NCBI RefSeq assembly: GCF_004367585.1
Contig: NZ_CP038015.1
Coordinates: 753,001 to 817,000, forward strand
Length of the DNA: 64,000 nt
From: Paenisporosarcina antarctica
GTDB lineage: Bacteria; Bacillota; Bacilli; Bacillales_A; Planococcaceae
Reading direction: 5' to 3'
The notes beneath the pieces were generated by a model. That model saw only the letters and a program-made list of their open reading frames with translations, had not been told where the DNA came from and did not search any database. Below, one piece after another: positions 9,670-18,370 of this stretch. The first letter of the stretch is position 1; every line of letters begins with the position of its first letter. A program made the position numbers and the translations under genes.

Positions 9670-9709
9670 GGTAAAAAGATGGGGAAAATACTCTCTCCAT
9701 CTTTTTACC
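9670..9709 (+). terminator. Intrinsic terminator after tlp
   Basis: A 13-bp stem, GGTAAAAAGATGG to CCATCTTTTTACC, whose 3' arm contains the T5 tract. Confidence 0.85.
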
Positions 9710-9727
9710 CATTTATAAGGTATTAAA

Positions 9728-9764
9728 TAAAAAAAAGAAACCCCGATTCTCATTGGGGTTTCTT
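9728..9764 (-). terminator. Terminator of the liv operon
   Basis: AAGAAACCCC (9735-9744) pairs with GGGGTTTCTT (9755-9764). On the minus strand it is followed by eight or more T, and it sits 18 bp after the livF stop. Confidence 0.9.
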
Positions 9765-9781
9765 AAATTAAATTATCTATA

Positions 9782-10492
9782 TTAACTTGATTTTTTACCC
9801 AGGTAAGCTTCAACAATCCTTGTATCTTCTAACAAGTCTGTAGCTTTTCCATTAATTATTATTTTTCCAGTTTCCATAACGTACCCATAGTCAGCTACTT
9901 TTAGCGCTTGTTTTGCATTTTGTTCAACAAGAAGAACTGTCGTGCCGTTTTCTTTTATTTCTCGTATCATTTTGAAAATATCAGCCACGATTAGTGGTGC
10001 CAATCCCATGGAAGGCTCATCTAGCAATATTAGTTTAGGCTTTGAAAGTAATGCTCGTGCAATAGCGAGCATCTGTTGTTGGCCACCTGATAGGGTACCA
10101 CCAAGCTGTTCTTTTCGTTCTTTTAAAATTGGAAATCGTGCCATTACTTCTTCAATATCTTTTTTTATATCTTTATCGTTTCGATGGTAGGCACCCATTT
10201 CAAGATTTTCCAAAACGGTCATGCTTGATAATATAGCTCGACCTTCAGGGACAAGCGCAATCCCTTTTCTAAGAAGTTGATCGGGTCTTAGACCTGTAAT
10301 ATTTTCACCTAAAAATTCAATAGTTCCACGTTTTGGTTTTAATAAACCAGAAATTGTTTTCATCGTGGTTGTTTTTCCTGCACCATTTGCACCAAGAATA
10401 GTTACAACCTTACCTTGCTCTACTTCAAGACTAACGCCTTTTAGTGCTTGAATTTTTCCATAAAAAGTTTCAATTCCAGTTATTTTAAGCAC
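9782..10492 (-). CDS. livF: Branched-chain amino acid ABC transporter ATPase LivF
   Basis: The 236-residue ATPase shows Walker A GANGAGKTT, signature LSGGQQQ, Walker B LILLDEPS and a late NAKQALKVADYGYV segment typical of LivF. It pairs with LivG to power uptake of leucine, isoleucine and valine. I place the start at GTG 10492: GAGGAGG lies nine bases upstream, and the length then equals the usual 237 or so. The start overlaps the end of livG by 8 bp. It is the last gene of livJ-H-M-G-F. Confidence 0.9.
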   Translation of the reverse strand: MLKITGIETFYGKIQALKGVSLEVEQGKVVTILGANGAGKTTTMKTISGLLKPKRGTIEFLGENITGLRPDQLLRKGIALVPEGRAILSSMTVLENLEMGAYHRNDKDIKKDIEEVMARFPILKERKEQLGGTLSGGQQQMLAIARALLSKPKLILLDEPSMGLAPLIVADIFKMIREIKENGTTVLLVEQNAKQALKVADYGYVMETGKIIINGKATDLLEDTRIVEAYLGKKSS

Positions 10493-11258
10493 TTTGTTCG
10501 TCCTCCTCTGAACCGAGGTATGCTTCAATAACATCTTTGTTGTTCTGGATTTCTTGAGGTGTTCCTTCGGCAAGTTTCTTTCCAAAGTTTAATACAGTAA
10601 TTCTGTCACAAAGTTTCATTACGAAGGGCATATCATGTTCAATTAATAATACCGTTATCCCTCTTTTTTGTACTTTTTTAATTAGGTCAAACAGGTCTTC
10701 AGTTTCCGTTTCATTCATCCCAGCAGCAGGTTCATCTAACAGTAATAATTTTGGATTACTGGCTAAAGCTCTGGCAATTTCAAGTCTTCTTTGTTGTCCG
10801 TATGCTAAGTTTTCCGCTACAACTTCTGTATAACTAGACAAACCTACTAATTCTAATAAATCTGTAGCGGTCTCACGTATGAATTCTTCTTCTTTTCGTT
10901 GAGACTTTGTACGAATAACACTCCTAATAACACCTGATTTAATCCGGCAGTGACCTCCAACTAAAACATTTTCTAGTACCGTCATTTGAGAGAAAAGACG
11001 TATATTTTGGAATGTTCGACAAATACCTTTATCGGTAATTTTATGTGGTTTAGTCCCTGATATTTTTTCTCCAAGGAAACTAATTTCCCCAGAAGTGGGG
11101 AGGAACATGTTCGTAATAATATTAAACATCGTCGTTTTCCCGGCTCCGTTAGGACCTATTAAACCAAAAATTTCACCTTCGTTTATTTTGAAAGAAACAT
11201 CCGTTAAAGCGGAGATTCCGCCAAAGTTTTTAGTGATGTTATTTAGTTCCAGTACCAT
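10485..11258 (-). CDS. livG: Branched-chain amino acid ABC transporter ATPase LivG
   Basis: The 257-residue ATPase has Walker A GPNGAGKTT near 35-43, then TFQNIRLF, AYGQQRRLEIARAL as a degenerate signature, and Walker B LLLLDEPAAGMN. The AAGMN extension is typical of LivG. It overlaps the livM stop by 20 bp and livF by 8 bp, so the operon is tightly coupled. Confidence 0.92.
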   Translation of the reverse strand: MVLELNNITKNFGGISALTDVSFKINEGEIFGLIGPNGAGKTTMFNIITNMFLPTSGEISFLGEKISGTKPHKITDKGICRTFQNIRLFSQMTVLENVLVGGHCRIKSGVIRSVIRTKSQRKEEEFIRETATDLLELVGLSSYTEVVAENLAYGQQRRLEIARALASNPKLLLLDEPAAGMNETETEDLFDLIKKVQKRGITVLLIEHDMPFVMKLCDRITVLNFGKKLAEGTPQEIQNNKDVIEAYLGSEEDEQSA

Positions 11259-12210
11259 GGTCGGACCCCCTTTTAAACTTCACTGTTTTTTTAATCCATT
11301 TCAATATTGACACATCTATGATTCCTTGAGGACGGAATGCCATCATTAAGATAAGGATTACACCATAAATCATATATCGATATTCACTAATAAATCGCAA
11401 AGCCTCAGGTAAAACCGTCATAAATGCCGCTCCAAATATAGCACCCCAAATTACATCACTACCACCGAACACTGCAAAGATTAATATTTCTATTGCGCGA
11501 TGATAAGCAAAATCTGCGGGACTGATATAGGCCAAAACATGGGCATATAAAGCACCAGCAAAACCGGCTAAAACGGCCCCTTGAGTAAAGGATAAAACTT
11601 TGTAGTATGTAATATTAATACCCATGGATTCAGCGGCTTTTTCATCCATTTTAATAGCTGCGTAAGCTCGTCCAACACGAGATTTGTTTTGTCTAATAAA
11701 GAACCATACGAGTAAAATATTAATCCCTAACAAGATGAGAAGGACAAGTAAATATATAAATTGATTGTTTCTTAAGCCAATTATTTCGGGATCAAAACCA
11801 ATGGCTGCAAAACTCTTTAATAGCGCTCTACCCATATGGGGAATACCAGATAAGCCAATTGCACCTTGAGTAACAGATTCCCAGTTAACAAAGATTACAC
11901 GAACGACTTCACCAAAGCCTAGTGTAGCTATGGCTAAATAGACTCCTTGTAATCTAAGAGCAGGGATTCCAATTAAAACTCCAAAAATACCTGCAACGAT
12001 TGCACCCGCAAAGATACCAATTATAATTGGTAAATCAAAGTGAATTGTTAATAGGGCAGAAGTATAAGCTCCTATTCCCATAAATCCAGCACTTCCTAAG
12101 GATAATTGACCTGAGGAAAGAGTAATATAAATGCTAATTGCTAGAATGATATTGATCATAATAAAGGAAGCGACTTGTAAATAATATGGATTTAATAGTT
12201 CTCCTAACAT
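11239..12210 (-). CDS. livM: Branched-chain amino acid ABC transporter permease LivM
   Basis: The 323-residue membrane protein has eight or so hydrophobic segments and the family motifs SAGFMGIGAYTSALL and GRAYAAIKMDEKAAESMGIN, the cytoplasmic coupling loop. The C terminus ends in the MAFRPQGI motif seen in LivM. A GAAGGTGA ribosome binding site precedes the ATG. It lies 4 bp after livH. It forms a heterodimeric pore with LivH. Confidence 0.92.
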   Translation of the reverse strand: MLGELLNPYYLQVASFIMINIILAISIYITLSSGQLSLGSAGFMGIGAYTSALLTIHFDLPIIIGIFAGAIVAGIFGVLIGIPALRLQGVYLAIATLGFGEVVRVIFVNWESVTQGAIGLSGIPHMGRALLKSFAAIGFDPEIIGLRNNQFIYLLVLLILLGINILLVWFFIRQNKSRVGRAYAAIKMDEKAAESMGINITYYKVLSFTQGAVLAGFAGALYAHVLAYISPADFAYHRAIEILIFAVFGGSDVIWGAIFGAAFMTVLPEALRFISEYRYMIYGVILILMMAFRPQGIIDVSILKWIKKTVKFKRGSDHGTGTK

Positions 12211-12214
12211 AAAA

Positions 12215-13099
12215 TCACCTTCCTGCCTCAGCTGTCTTTTTACCGAAAATCCCTTGAGGTCTTAGTAACAGGATGAAGATGATTGTAATAAAGGCTACTG
12301 CGTCACGATATCCTGAATCTCCGTAAGCTACAATCCCAGTCTCAGCTACACCAAGAAGTAATCCTCCTGCCATCGCTCCTTTAACATTACCCATACCACC
12401 TAAAATGATAATGGCTAATCCCTTAAGTCCCATCGATAATCCCATTTGAGGATTAACTGAGTTAAACGCCATTCCTACTAAGATCCCTGCTATTCCACCT
12501 AATACAGAGGCAATAATAACAGTAGTCGTTATTGTTCGCTTTGTGTTAACACCTAAAAGGCTTGCCGTTTCTAAATTTTCCGCGGTAGCACGTAGAGCTT
12601 TACCTGCTTTTGTTTTTGAAAGCCAATACGACAGGACTATCATTAACGCAACAGAGATAACAAATATTATTATTTGCACAAGGTAAATAGTAATTGAACC
12701 GATTTGGAATTGAATCTCAGAAAATGCATTACGGAATGGTTGGTTACCAGCTCCGAATATATGATGTGAGAGATTCTCAAGTACAATAGATACGCCTATC
12801 GTACTGATTAAGGGAGCGAGATGTGATACGCCTTGCTTTCCTCGAAGTGGACGCAATGCAATTCGTTCAAGCATGTATCCTAAAAGGGCAGTGACAGCTA
12901 TTGCTGCGATAAATGCTACCCAAAGTGGCATTCCAAATACACTTGTCATTAAGACACCGATAAACGCACCTATCATAAAGATTTCACCATGTGCCATATT
13001 AATAATACCAAGTACTCCAAAAACAAGAGTGAAACCAAGGGCAACGATGGCATAGATACTCCCTAGTGTTATTCCATTTATTAGTTGCTCTATAAACAA
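12215..13099 (-). CDS. livH: Branched-chain amino acid ABC transporter permease LivH
   Basis: The 294-residue membrane protein starts with the typical LINGITLGSIYAIVALG segment and contains NMAHGEIFMIGAF, GKALRATAENLETASLLGVN and a C-terminal LLRPQGIFG. These identify the LivH permease. The TTG start is supported by AAAGGAAGTGA upstream. A 13-bp stem-loop separates it from livJ. Confidence 0.92.
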   Translation of the reverse strand: MFIEQLINGITLGSIYAIVALGFTLVFGVLGIINMAHGEIFMIGAFIGVLMTSVFGMPLWVAFIAAIAVTALLGYMLERIALRPLRGKQGVSHLAPLISTIGVSIVLENLSHHIFGAGNQPFRNAFSEIQFQIGSITIYLVQIIIFVISVALMIVLSYWLSKTKAGKALRATAENLETASLLGVNTKRTITTTVIIASVLGGIAGILVGMAFNSVNPQMGLSMGLKGLAIIILGGMGNVKGAMAGGLLLGVAETGIVAYGDSGYRDAVAFITIIFILLLRPQGIFGKKTAEAGR

Positions 13100-13192
13100 G
13101 ACATCACTTCCTTTGACTTTTAAGTTATTTCAATTAACGGGGTATAAGACTCCCACCTCAAAAAGAAGAGGGAAAAGTGATTTTTTCTAATG

Positions 13193-13223
13193 AAGTGGCA
13201 AAAGTAAAATACTTTTGCCACTT
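13193..13223 (-). promoter_or_regulatory. Stem-loop between livJ and livH
   Basis: AAGTGGCAAAAGT pairs perfectly with ACTTTTGCCACTT around a 5-nt loop. No T-run follows on the minus strand. It therefore looks like a partial terminator, processing site or mRNA stabiliser that raises livJ over the downstream genes, a common arrangement in binding-protein operons. That role is inference. Confidence 0.6.
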
Positions 13224-13275
13224 AGCATAGCTTTGAACTTAACTACTAATATAATTTCTTGAAAATCGACAAAAT

Positions 13276-14433
13276 TTACTCAAATAATTGGAACTTACCG
13301 TCTTCAATTATGAGAACGGTTGGTTCCATAACAACATCTCCATCTTTATCAAAGGAGAATTTACCAAGCAGTCCATCTAAGTCTTTTATTTCTGCAAGAG
13401 CATCACGAAGAGCATCTCTATCTGCTTCTCCAGCATTTTTTAAGCCTTCTGCCATGATATACAATGCATCATAAGCTTGTGCAGCAAATTGGTCTGGTTT
13501 TTTACCATATTCAGCCTCATACTTTTTAACGAATTCTTGAACTTTTGGTTCGTCTTTATCGCCAAACCATGGAGTTGCAACAATTAAGCCATTTGAAGCG
13601 GCACCAGCAATATCAATAACTTGCGGTGAGTTAAAACCATTTCCACCAATAAAAGGTACTTCTATTCCCATTTTTCTTGCTTGGTCCATGATAACCGCAC
13701 CTTCATTATAAAGTGCCGAAGCTAAAATTAAATCTGGGTTAAGCCCTTTAATTTTTGTCAGTAGTGCATTATAGTCAGATTGACCTTTTTGGAAAGTTTC
13801 AATTGTTAAAACTTCAAGGCCCATTGCTTCTGCTTCTGCTTTCATTGTGTCAAATCCAGACTTCGTAAAAAGATCGTCATTGCCATAAAGGATGGCAACT
13901 TTTTTCGCATCATACTTTTTAACAGCTTTTTCCAAAGCTGCTGGTATTGCTAAAGATTCAGGTATTGAATTTCTGAATACATACTCGCCAAGTTGAGGAA
14001 TTCCTGCAGCTGTTGTAGAAGTTCCCATTATCGGAATGCCGTTTAAGTCAGCTTCAGGAGCTACAACATTCATTTCAGTACTTAAAGTTGGCCCTAATAT
14101 CGCGATAATATCATCATCACTCATTAGTTTTTGAGAAACTGTTAAAGCTTGTTCTTGCTTACCGGCCGAATCTTCAATAACTAGTTCAATTTTCACATCG
14201 CCTTTTTCATTAATTTCTTCCAAAGCTAAGTTAAAACCATTCGTAATTGCTTCACCATATGCAGCACCAGGACCAGTTAAATATGAAATAACCCCAATTT
14301 TTGCTGATATAGGACCATCAGCTTTTTCCCCTGTGTCCTCATTAGTTGTCTTTGTATCATTGCCACATGCTGCTAATGTAATTAGCATAAAGATAGAAAT
14401 TAATAGATACGCCTTTTTACTAATTTTTCTCAT
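13276..14433 (-). CDS. livJ: Branched-chain amino acid-binding lipoprotein (LivJ/LivK type)
   Basis: This is the extracellular substrate-binding protein of the Liv transporter. The 385-residue product has a signal peptide with lipobox LAAC (Cys about 22), then a type I periplasmic-binding fold with IGVISYLTGPGAAYG, AILGPTLSTE and QAYDALY. I chose ATG 14433 because it gives a normal lipoprotein signal; the longer frame from 14517 adds a tail with no family likeness. It is the first gene of the five-gene operon. An imperfect AT-rich inverted repeat near 14460-14495 lies just upstream and could be an operator. Confidence 0.9.
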   Translation of the reverse strand: MRKISKKAYLLISIFMLITLAACGNDTKTTNEDTGEKADGPISAKIGVISYLTGPGAAYGEAITNGFNLALEEINEKGDVKIELVIEDSAGKQEQALTVSQKLMSDDDIIAILGPTLSTEMNVVAPEADLNGIPIMGTSTTAAGIPQLGEYVFRNSIPESLAIPAALEKAVKKYDAKKVAILYGNDDLFTKSGFDTMKAEAEAMGLEVLTIETFQKGQSDYNALLTKIKGLNPDLILASALYNEGAVIMDQARKMGIEVPFIGGNGFNSPQVIDIAGAASNGLIVATPWFGDKDEPKVQEFVKKYEAEYGKKPDQFAAQAYDALYIMAEGLKNAGEADRDALRDALAEIKDLDGLLGKFSFDKDGDVVMEPTVLIIEDGKFQLFE

Positions 14434-14814
14434 TTCTCTGCCCCCAAAGTTAATAAAATGTATATATCTATCTGGTAGATGATATATATATAGTTCTATT
14501 AAATGGTATTTACTCATTAAAGTAAATAGATTTTACGGAATTATTCGATTATTTATTATTTTAAACAAACAAATTTGGTTAATAGAGGTATTGAAATACT
14601 ATAAATATTTATCACAAATTTTGGTTATAAACCCTTCAAATGGGGTTTTTTACTAGTAATTAATGTTTCTAAGATTTAGGAGAAATACTATTCATAAATT
14701 GTGAAGATCTAGGTAAATAAGTGATCCAGTGTTATTTAAATTAGATAGTAAATTCATGAGTAAAAATGCTGTATTGAGAGAAAATAACAGGAAATGAAAT
14801 GGAGGTGGACTTTT
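14434..14814. other. Divergent intergenic region between livJ and SASP-like gene
   Basis: The region is AT-rich. It holds the livJ upstream inverted repeat TATATATC/GATATATA near 14463-14493 and a short AAACCC/GGGTTT hairpin followed by T6 at about 14630-14651 with no gene upstream of it. No convincing promoter or coding sequence was found. Confidence 0.4.
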
Positions 14815-15009
14815 ATGAATAACAATCAAAATATTCAAGGTACATTTACAAAATCAGGAACCAATATTGCTGATGTCAAAAGTAAAAATGAACACTCGGG
14901 TATGACCTATAATCAAATAAAGAATGTTCTTGCTAAAACAACAGGTAACCAAGATGAAGGGGACTATAGTCAAACTGATATTGCGAATGTTAAACAAAAT
15001 AATCAATAA
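14815..15009 (+). CDS. Small SASP-like protein, possibly gamma-type
   Basis: The 64-residue product is rich in Asn, Gln, Lys and Ser and lacks hydrophobic segments. It contains two related motifs, TNIADVKSKNE near residue 16 and TDIANVKQNNQ at the C terminus, like the repeated TN-x-QQVKxxN units of gamma-type SASPs (SspE), a storage protein of the spore core. The middle is not typical of SspE, so this may be a divergent member or a different spore protein. GGAGGTGG lies before ATG 14815. It ends at a strong terminator. Confidence 0.55.
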   Translation: MNNNQNIQGTFTKSGTNIADVKSKNEHSGMTYNQIKNVLAKTTGNQDEGDYSQTDIANVKQNNQ

Positions 15010-15028
15010 TTCTTTATTGAAATCTATA

Positions 15029-15072
15029 GGATAAAAGCAGATTCCCGTTGCGGGTATCTGCTTTTATCCTTT
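15029..15072 (+). terminator. Strong intrinsic terminator
   Basis: A perfect 14-bp stem pairs GGATAAAAGCAGAT with ATCTGCTTTTATCC. It ends the SASP-like gene and lies only about 40 bp before the next start. Confidence 0.88.
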
Positions 15073-15091
15073 GTAAATGCTAAGATAGAAT
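15063..15091 (+). promoter_or_regulatory. Possible sigma-A promoter overlapping the terminator
   Basis: TTTATC (15063-15068), a 17-bp spacer and TAGAAT (15086-15091) lie upstream of the GTPase gene. The -35 sits inside the 3' arm of the preceding terminator stem. The match is moderate. Confidence 0.4.
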
Positions 15092-15113
15092 TGGAGTAAG
15101 GTGAGGTGGCAGT

Positions 15114-17063
15114 ATGAATAAAACGATTGGTATATTTGCGCATGTTGATGCAGGTAAAACAACCTTTGCTGAACAATTACTTTTCCATACAAAAAGTATT
15201 AAGCAAAGAGGTCGAGTGGATCACAAAGATGCTTTTCTTGATAGTCATGATATTGAAAGGCAAAGAGGTATTACAATATTTGCAGATCAAGCAATTTTTT
15301 CTTATAAGGATTCAACATATTATTTAATAGATAATCCAGGTCATGTGGATTTTTCACCTGAAATGGAGCGCTCAATTCAGGTGATGGACTATGCCATAGT
15401 GATTGTTAGTGCTGTTGAAGGCGTAGAAGGACATACTTCGACGATTTGGCAGTTACTTAGAAAACACAATATTCCTACGTTTTTCTTTATCAATAAGATA
15501 GATCGAATAGCTGCAGATGTTGAAAGCGTTCTGCAAGAAATTCATTCAGATTTGACAGCTAATGTTTACGATATAACTGACTCTTTTCAACAAGATAATA
15601 TGACGGAAGCACTCATTGAGTTCGTAGCCGAGCGAGATGAAAAGCTGTTGAACTATTATATAGAAGAAGGATATCAAAAGGATTTATGGATAAAGACATT
15701 AAAAGAAATGATTAAAGAAAATAAAATTTTTCCATGTTCGTATGGTTCAGCCTTACAAGACATAGGTGTAATCGAATTCTTAGATAAATTACATCAATTA
15801 ACCTCTACACATTATTCAAATGAAGAAGCATTTTCCGGAAGAGTTTATAAAGTTCGTCATGACGACAAAGGGACAAGAATTACTTTTATTAAAGCCTTGA
15901 ACGGTACTCTAAGTGTGCGAGATGAATTAACTTATGGGAATGATGAGCATAGAACTATAGAAAAAATTACTCAAATTAGAGTTTATAATGGAAGTAAATT
16001 TAAAATGGTTGATCATGTAAATGCCGGGGAATTATTTGCTGTTATCGGATTATCAAATGCATTTACGGGTGATGGTTTAGGAACTTTACACGAAAAAGCT
16101 GTGTATGAAATGATACCCACATTAAAGTCCAGAGTGGTTATAGACCCATTGGTGCATATAAAAGATGCTTTACGAAGCTTTAAGATGTTAGATGTGGAGG
16201 ATCCATCATTAAATGTTAGGTGGGAAGAGCCATTACAGGAAATTCATATTCATGTTATGGGGACTATTCAATTAGAAATATTGAAACAGCTAGTAATGGA
16301 GCGGTTTCATTTTGAAGTATCATTTGAGGAGCCTAAAATTCTATATAAAGAGACGATAGAGTCGACGACAAATGGGTATGGTCATTTTGAGCCATTGAAA
16401 CATTATGCAGAGGTTCATCTGAAAATAGAACCTTCTGAGAGAAATAGTGGAATCACATTTAATAATACATGTCATGCAAATGATTTATCTGTTGGTAATC
16501 AAAACTTAGTACGACAACATCTATTTGAAAAAGCACATAACGGAGTATTGACAGGTTCACCCATAACGGACGTGAAAATTACTCTATTAACAGGGCGAGC
16601 AGATAATATGCATACTTCTGGTGGTGATTTTCGAGAAGCTACATACCGAGCATTGAGACAAGGTTTGGAAAAAACGTCAAACCAATTACTTGAGCCGTTT
16701 TACAATTTCAAAGTGAAAGTAGAGCTCCATCAAATGGGGAAAGTATTATCAGATATTCAAATCGCATATGGCAGTTTTGATTCACCAATAACAGAAGGAA
16801 ATAAAGCGATATTGACTGGCAAAGTCCCTGTGTCAACCTTCATGTATTACGCTGCGGAGCTTGCTTCTTATACACAAGGAAAAGGCATGCTCAATCTGGT
16901 ATTTGGTGGTTATGATCGATGCCATAACGAAGAACAAGTAATAGAGAGAATCGCTTACAATAAAAATGCTGATTCTGAGTATAGCTCATCGTCGGTTTTT
17001 TGTTCAAAAGGAAAAGGATATACCGTTTCCTGGGAGCAGGCAGAAGCCAAAATGCATTGTTAA
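15114..17063 (+). CDS. TetM/TetO-family ribosomal protection GTPase
   Basis: The 649-residue product is an EF-G-like translational GTPase. Motifs are AHVDAGKTT at 9-17 (G1), RGITI (G2), DNPGHVDF (G3) and NKID (G4), followed by EF-G domain II, a domain III with HVMGTIQLEILKQL, domain IV and a C-terminal EF-G_C region. Length equals that of TetM/TetO (about 640 aa). Those proteins release tetracycline from ribosomes. Chromosomal homologues in bacilli may protect against other compounds or may be housekeeping, so resistance is not assumed. GAGGTGG precedes the ATG. The methyltransferase gene follows 37 bp downstream. Confidence 0.85.
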   Translation: MNKTIGIFAHVDAGKTTFAEQLLFHTKSIKQRGRVDHKDAFLDSHDIERQRGITIFADQAIFSYKDSTYYLIDNPGHVDFSPEMERSIQVMDYAIVIVSAVEGVEGHTSTIWQLLRKHNIPTFFFINKIDRIAADVESVLQEIHSDLTANVYDITDSFQQDNMTEALIEFVAERDEKLLNYYIEEGYQKDLWIKTLKEMIKENKIFPCSYGSALQDIGVIEFLDKLHQLTSTHYSNEEAFSGRVYKVRHDDKGTRITFIKALNGTLSVRDELTYGNDEHRTIEKITQIRVYNGSKFKMVDHVNAGELFAVIGLSNAFTGDGLGTLHEKAVYEMIPTLKSRVVIDPLVHIKDALRSFKMLDVEDPSLNVRWEEPLQEIHIHVMGTIQLEILKQLVMERFHFEVSFEEPKILYKETIESTTNGYGHFEPLKHYAEVHLKIEPSERNSGITFNNTCHANDLSVGNQNLVRQHLFEKAHNGVLTGSPITDVKITLLTGRADNMHTSGGDFREATYRALRQGLEKTSNQLLEPFYNFKVKVELHQMGKVLSDIQIAYGSFDSPITEGNKAILTGKVPVSTFMYYAAELASYTQGKGMLNLVFGGYDRCHNEEQVIERIAYNKNADSEYSSSSVFCSKGKGYTVSWEQAEAKMHC

Positions 17064-17100
17064 TATTGAGACAAAGATTAAGAAAATAGAGGTATTGTTT

Positions 17101-17712
17101 ATGAGTGAAAAAGAAAATGATCGATTGCTTCGTATAAAGACCGTTGGTACCCTGGAGGTGTTAAATCAATCAGTTCATTATAATCGCTATGAAGCAACAC
17201 CCTACATGGCATTGGATGAATTTTTTAAAAACTATGAACTAAAAAAGACAGATAGAGTCGTGGACTTTGGATGTGGCAAAGGACGTCTTCCATTTTACGT
17301 CCATCACCATGCTCAAGTATCGGTTGTCGGGGTCGAAATGAGTGGCAAGCTCTACCAGGATGCACTTGAAAATCTCGATAACTATGATCCGAAAGGAAAA
17401 AAAAGGATAGATTCTTTGTACTTTGAAAGATGCCTTGCTCAAGAGTATGAAATTGATTCAAGGGATAATGTGTTTTATTTCTTCAATCCTTTTTCAGTTC
17501 AAATATTTATGAATGTTGTCGGGAATATTCTTAAATCAGTCGATCAACATAAGAGACCTATCGACTTGATTTTGTACTACCCAACGACAGAGTATGTCCA
17601 GTTTCTAGAAACAAGAACAACTTTCGAATTACTGAAAGATATTACTATACCAGGCTTGTACGAACAAAATGAAAACGAACGATTTCTGGTCTTTCAGCTT
17701 CCAGAAATCTAA
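17101..17712 (+). CDS. SAM-dependent methyltransferase
   Basis: The 203-residue product has a Rossmann methyltransferase motif I, VVDFGCGKGRLPF near 59-71, an acidic motif VVGVEMS and YFFNPFS at motif IV. The substrate is unknown. I chose ATG 17101, preceded by AGAGGT, because the longer frame from 16966 overlaps the GTPase gene without homology. It lies 37 bp after the GTPase gene and is likely co-transcribed. Confidence 0.75.
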   Translation: MSEKENDRLLRIKTVGTLEVLNQSVHYNRYEATPYMALDEFFKNYELKKTDRVVDFGCGKGRLPFYVHHHAQVSVVGVEMSGKLYQDALENLDNYDPKGKKRIDSLYFERCLAQEYEIDSRDNVFYFFNPFSVQIFMNVVGNILKSVDQHKRPIDLILYYPTTEYVQFLETRTTFELLKDITIPGLYEQNENERFLVFQLPEI

Positions 17713-17805
17713 TAATGCATTGGTTTCACGTTTAAATATGAAGTCTTTTTATGAAAGTGATAAGATAAATTCAAACTAATTTAAGATGAAAAGAGGACAG
17801 AGCCA

Positions 17806-18090
17806 ATGGATATAATAAGTGAACTTGATGGCGCGAAAGTGATTAAACAAACAAAAAATGATACGAATAAAAACTTAAGTAGTATGTTTTTTGAAGAAAA
17901 AGATGGTTCAATAATTGAAATATCAATAACCGCCTTAGCCATTGCAAAGTATGAAGAGGATGATGAGTACTATATATTTATGTGTGATCGAGAATGGGTA
18001 ATTCAAGATGACCATAAGCTAGCATCAGTTGAGGAAGCGTTACTGTGGGTGGAAAAGAATTTTGATATAACTGAAGAAGAGTGGCTTTAG
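17806..18090 (+). CDS. Small acidic hypothetical protein
   Basis: The 94-residue product is acidic, soluble and has no signal peptide. Its pattern (EEDDEYYIFMCDREWVIQ, then a C-terminal EEALLWVEKNFDI) suggests a small alpha/beta protein, but I do not recognise the family. A GAGG ribosome binding site precedes the ATG and a terminator follows at 18135, supporting a real single gene. Confidence 0.6.
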   Translation: MDIISELDGAKVIKQTKNDTNKNLSSMFFEEKDGSIIEISITALAIAKYEEDDEYYIFMCDREWVIQDDHKLASVEEALLWVEKNFDITEEEWL

Positions 18091-18134
18091 GAGTGTTATT
18101 TTCTATTAAAGTACGTAAAGTATAAATTAATCTT

Positions 18135-18170
18135 AAAAAGTTGGTTCATACATTGAACCAACTTTTTTAT
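18135..18170 (+). terminator. Intrinsic terminator
   Basis: AAAGTTGGTTCA pairs with TGAACCAACTTT, followed by T6. Confidence 0.88.
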
Positions 18171-18370
18171 TTAATTAGGAATTTCAACATGTGTACTAGT
18201 CAAATATGCTCTCTTTACAGCGTTATTAAAATCGAATAAAGTAGAATACAGTCGAATAATACTTAAATTTGAATACAATCATCATAAGACATAGACAGCA
18301 ACTTATGAATTCTAGATCTTAGATCTTGAGTTTTCATTCTTTAGTTTGACATAAGAAAGAGGGTATTATC

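Noticed and set aside
14630-14651. Short hairpin with T6 in the livJ upstream region
   Set aside because: The stem is only about six pairs and no gene or promoter lies before it on the plus strand.
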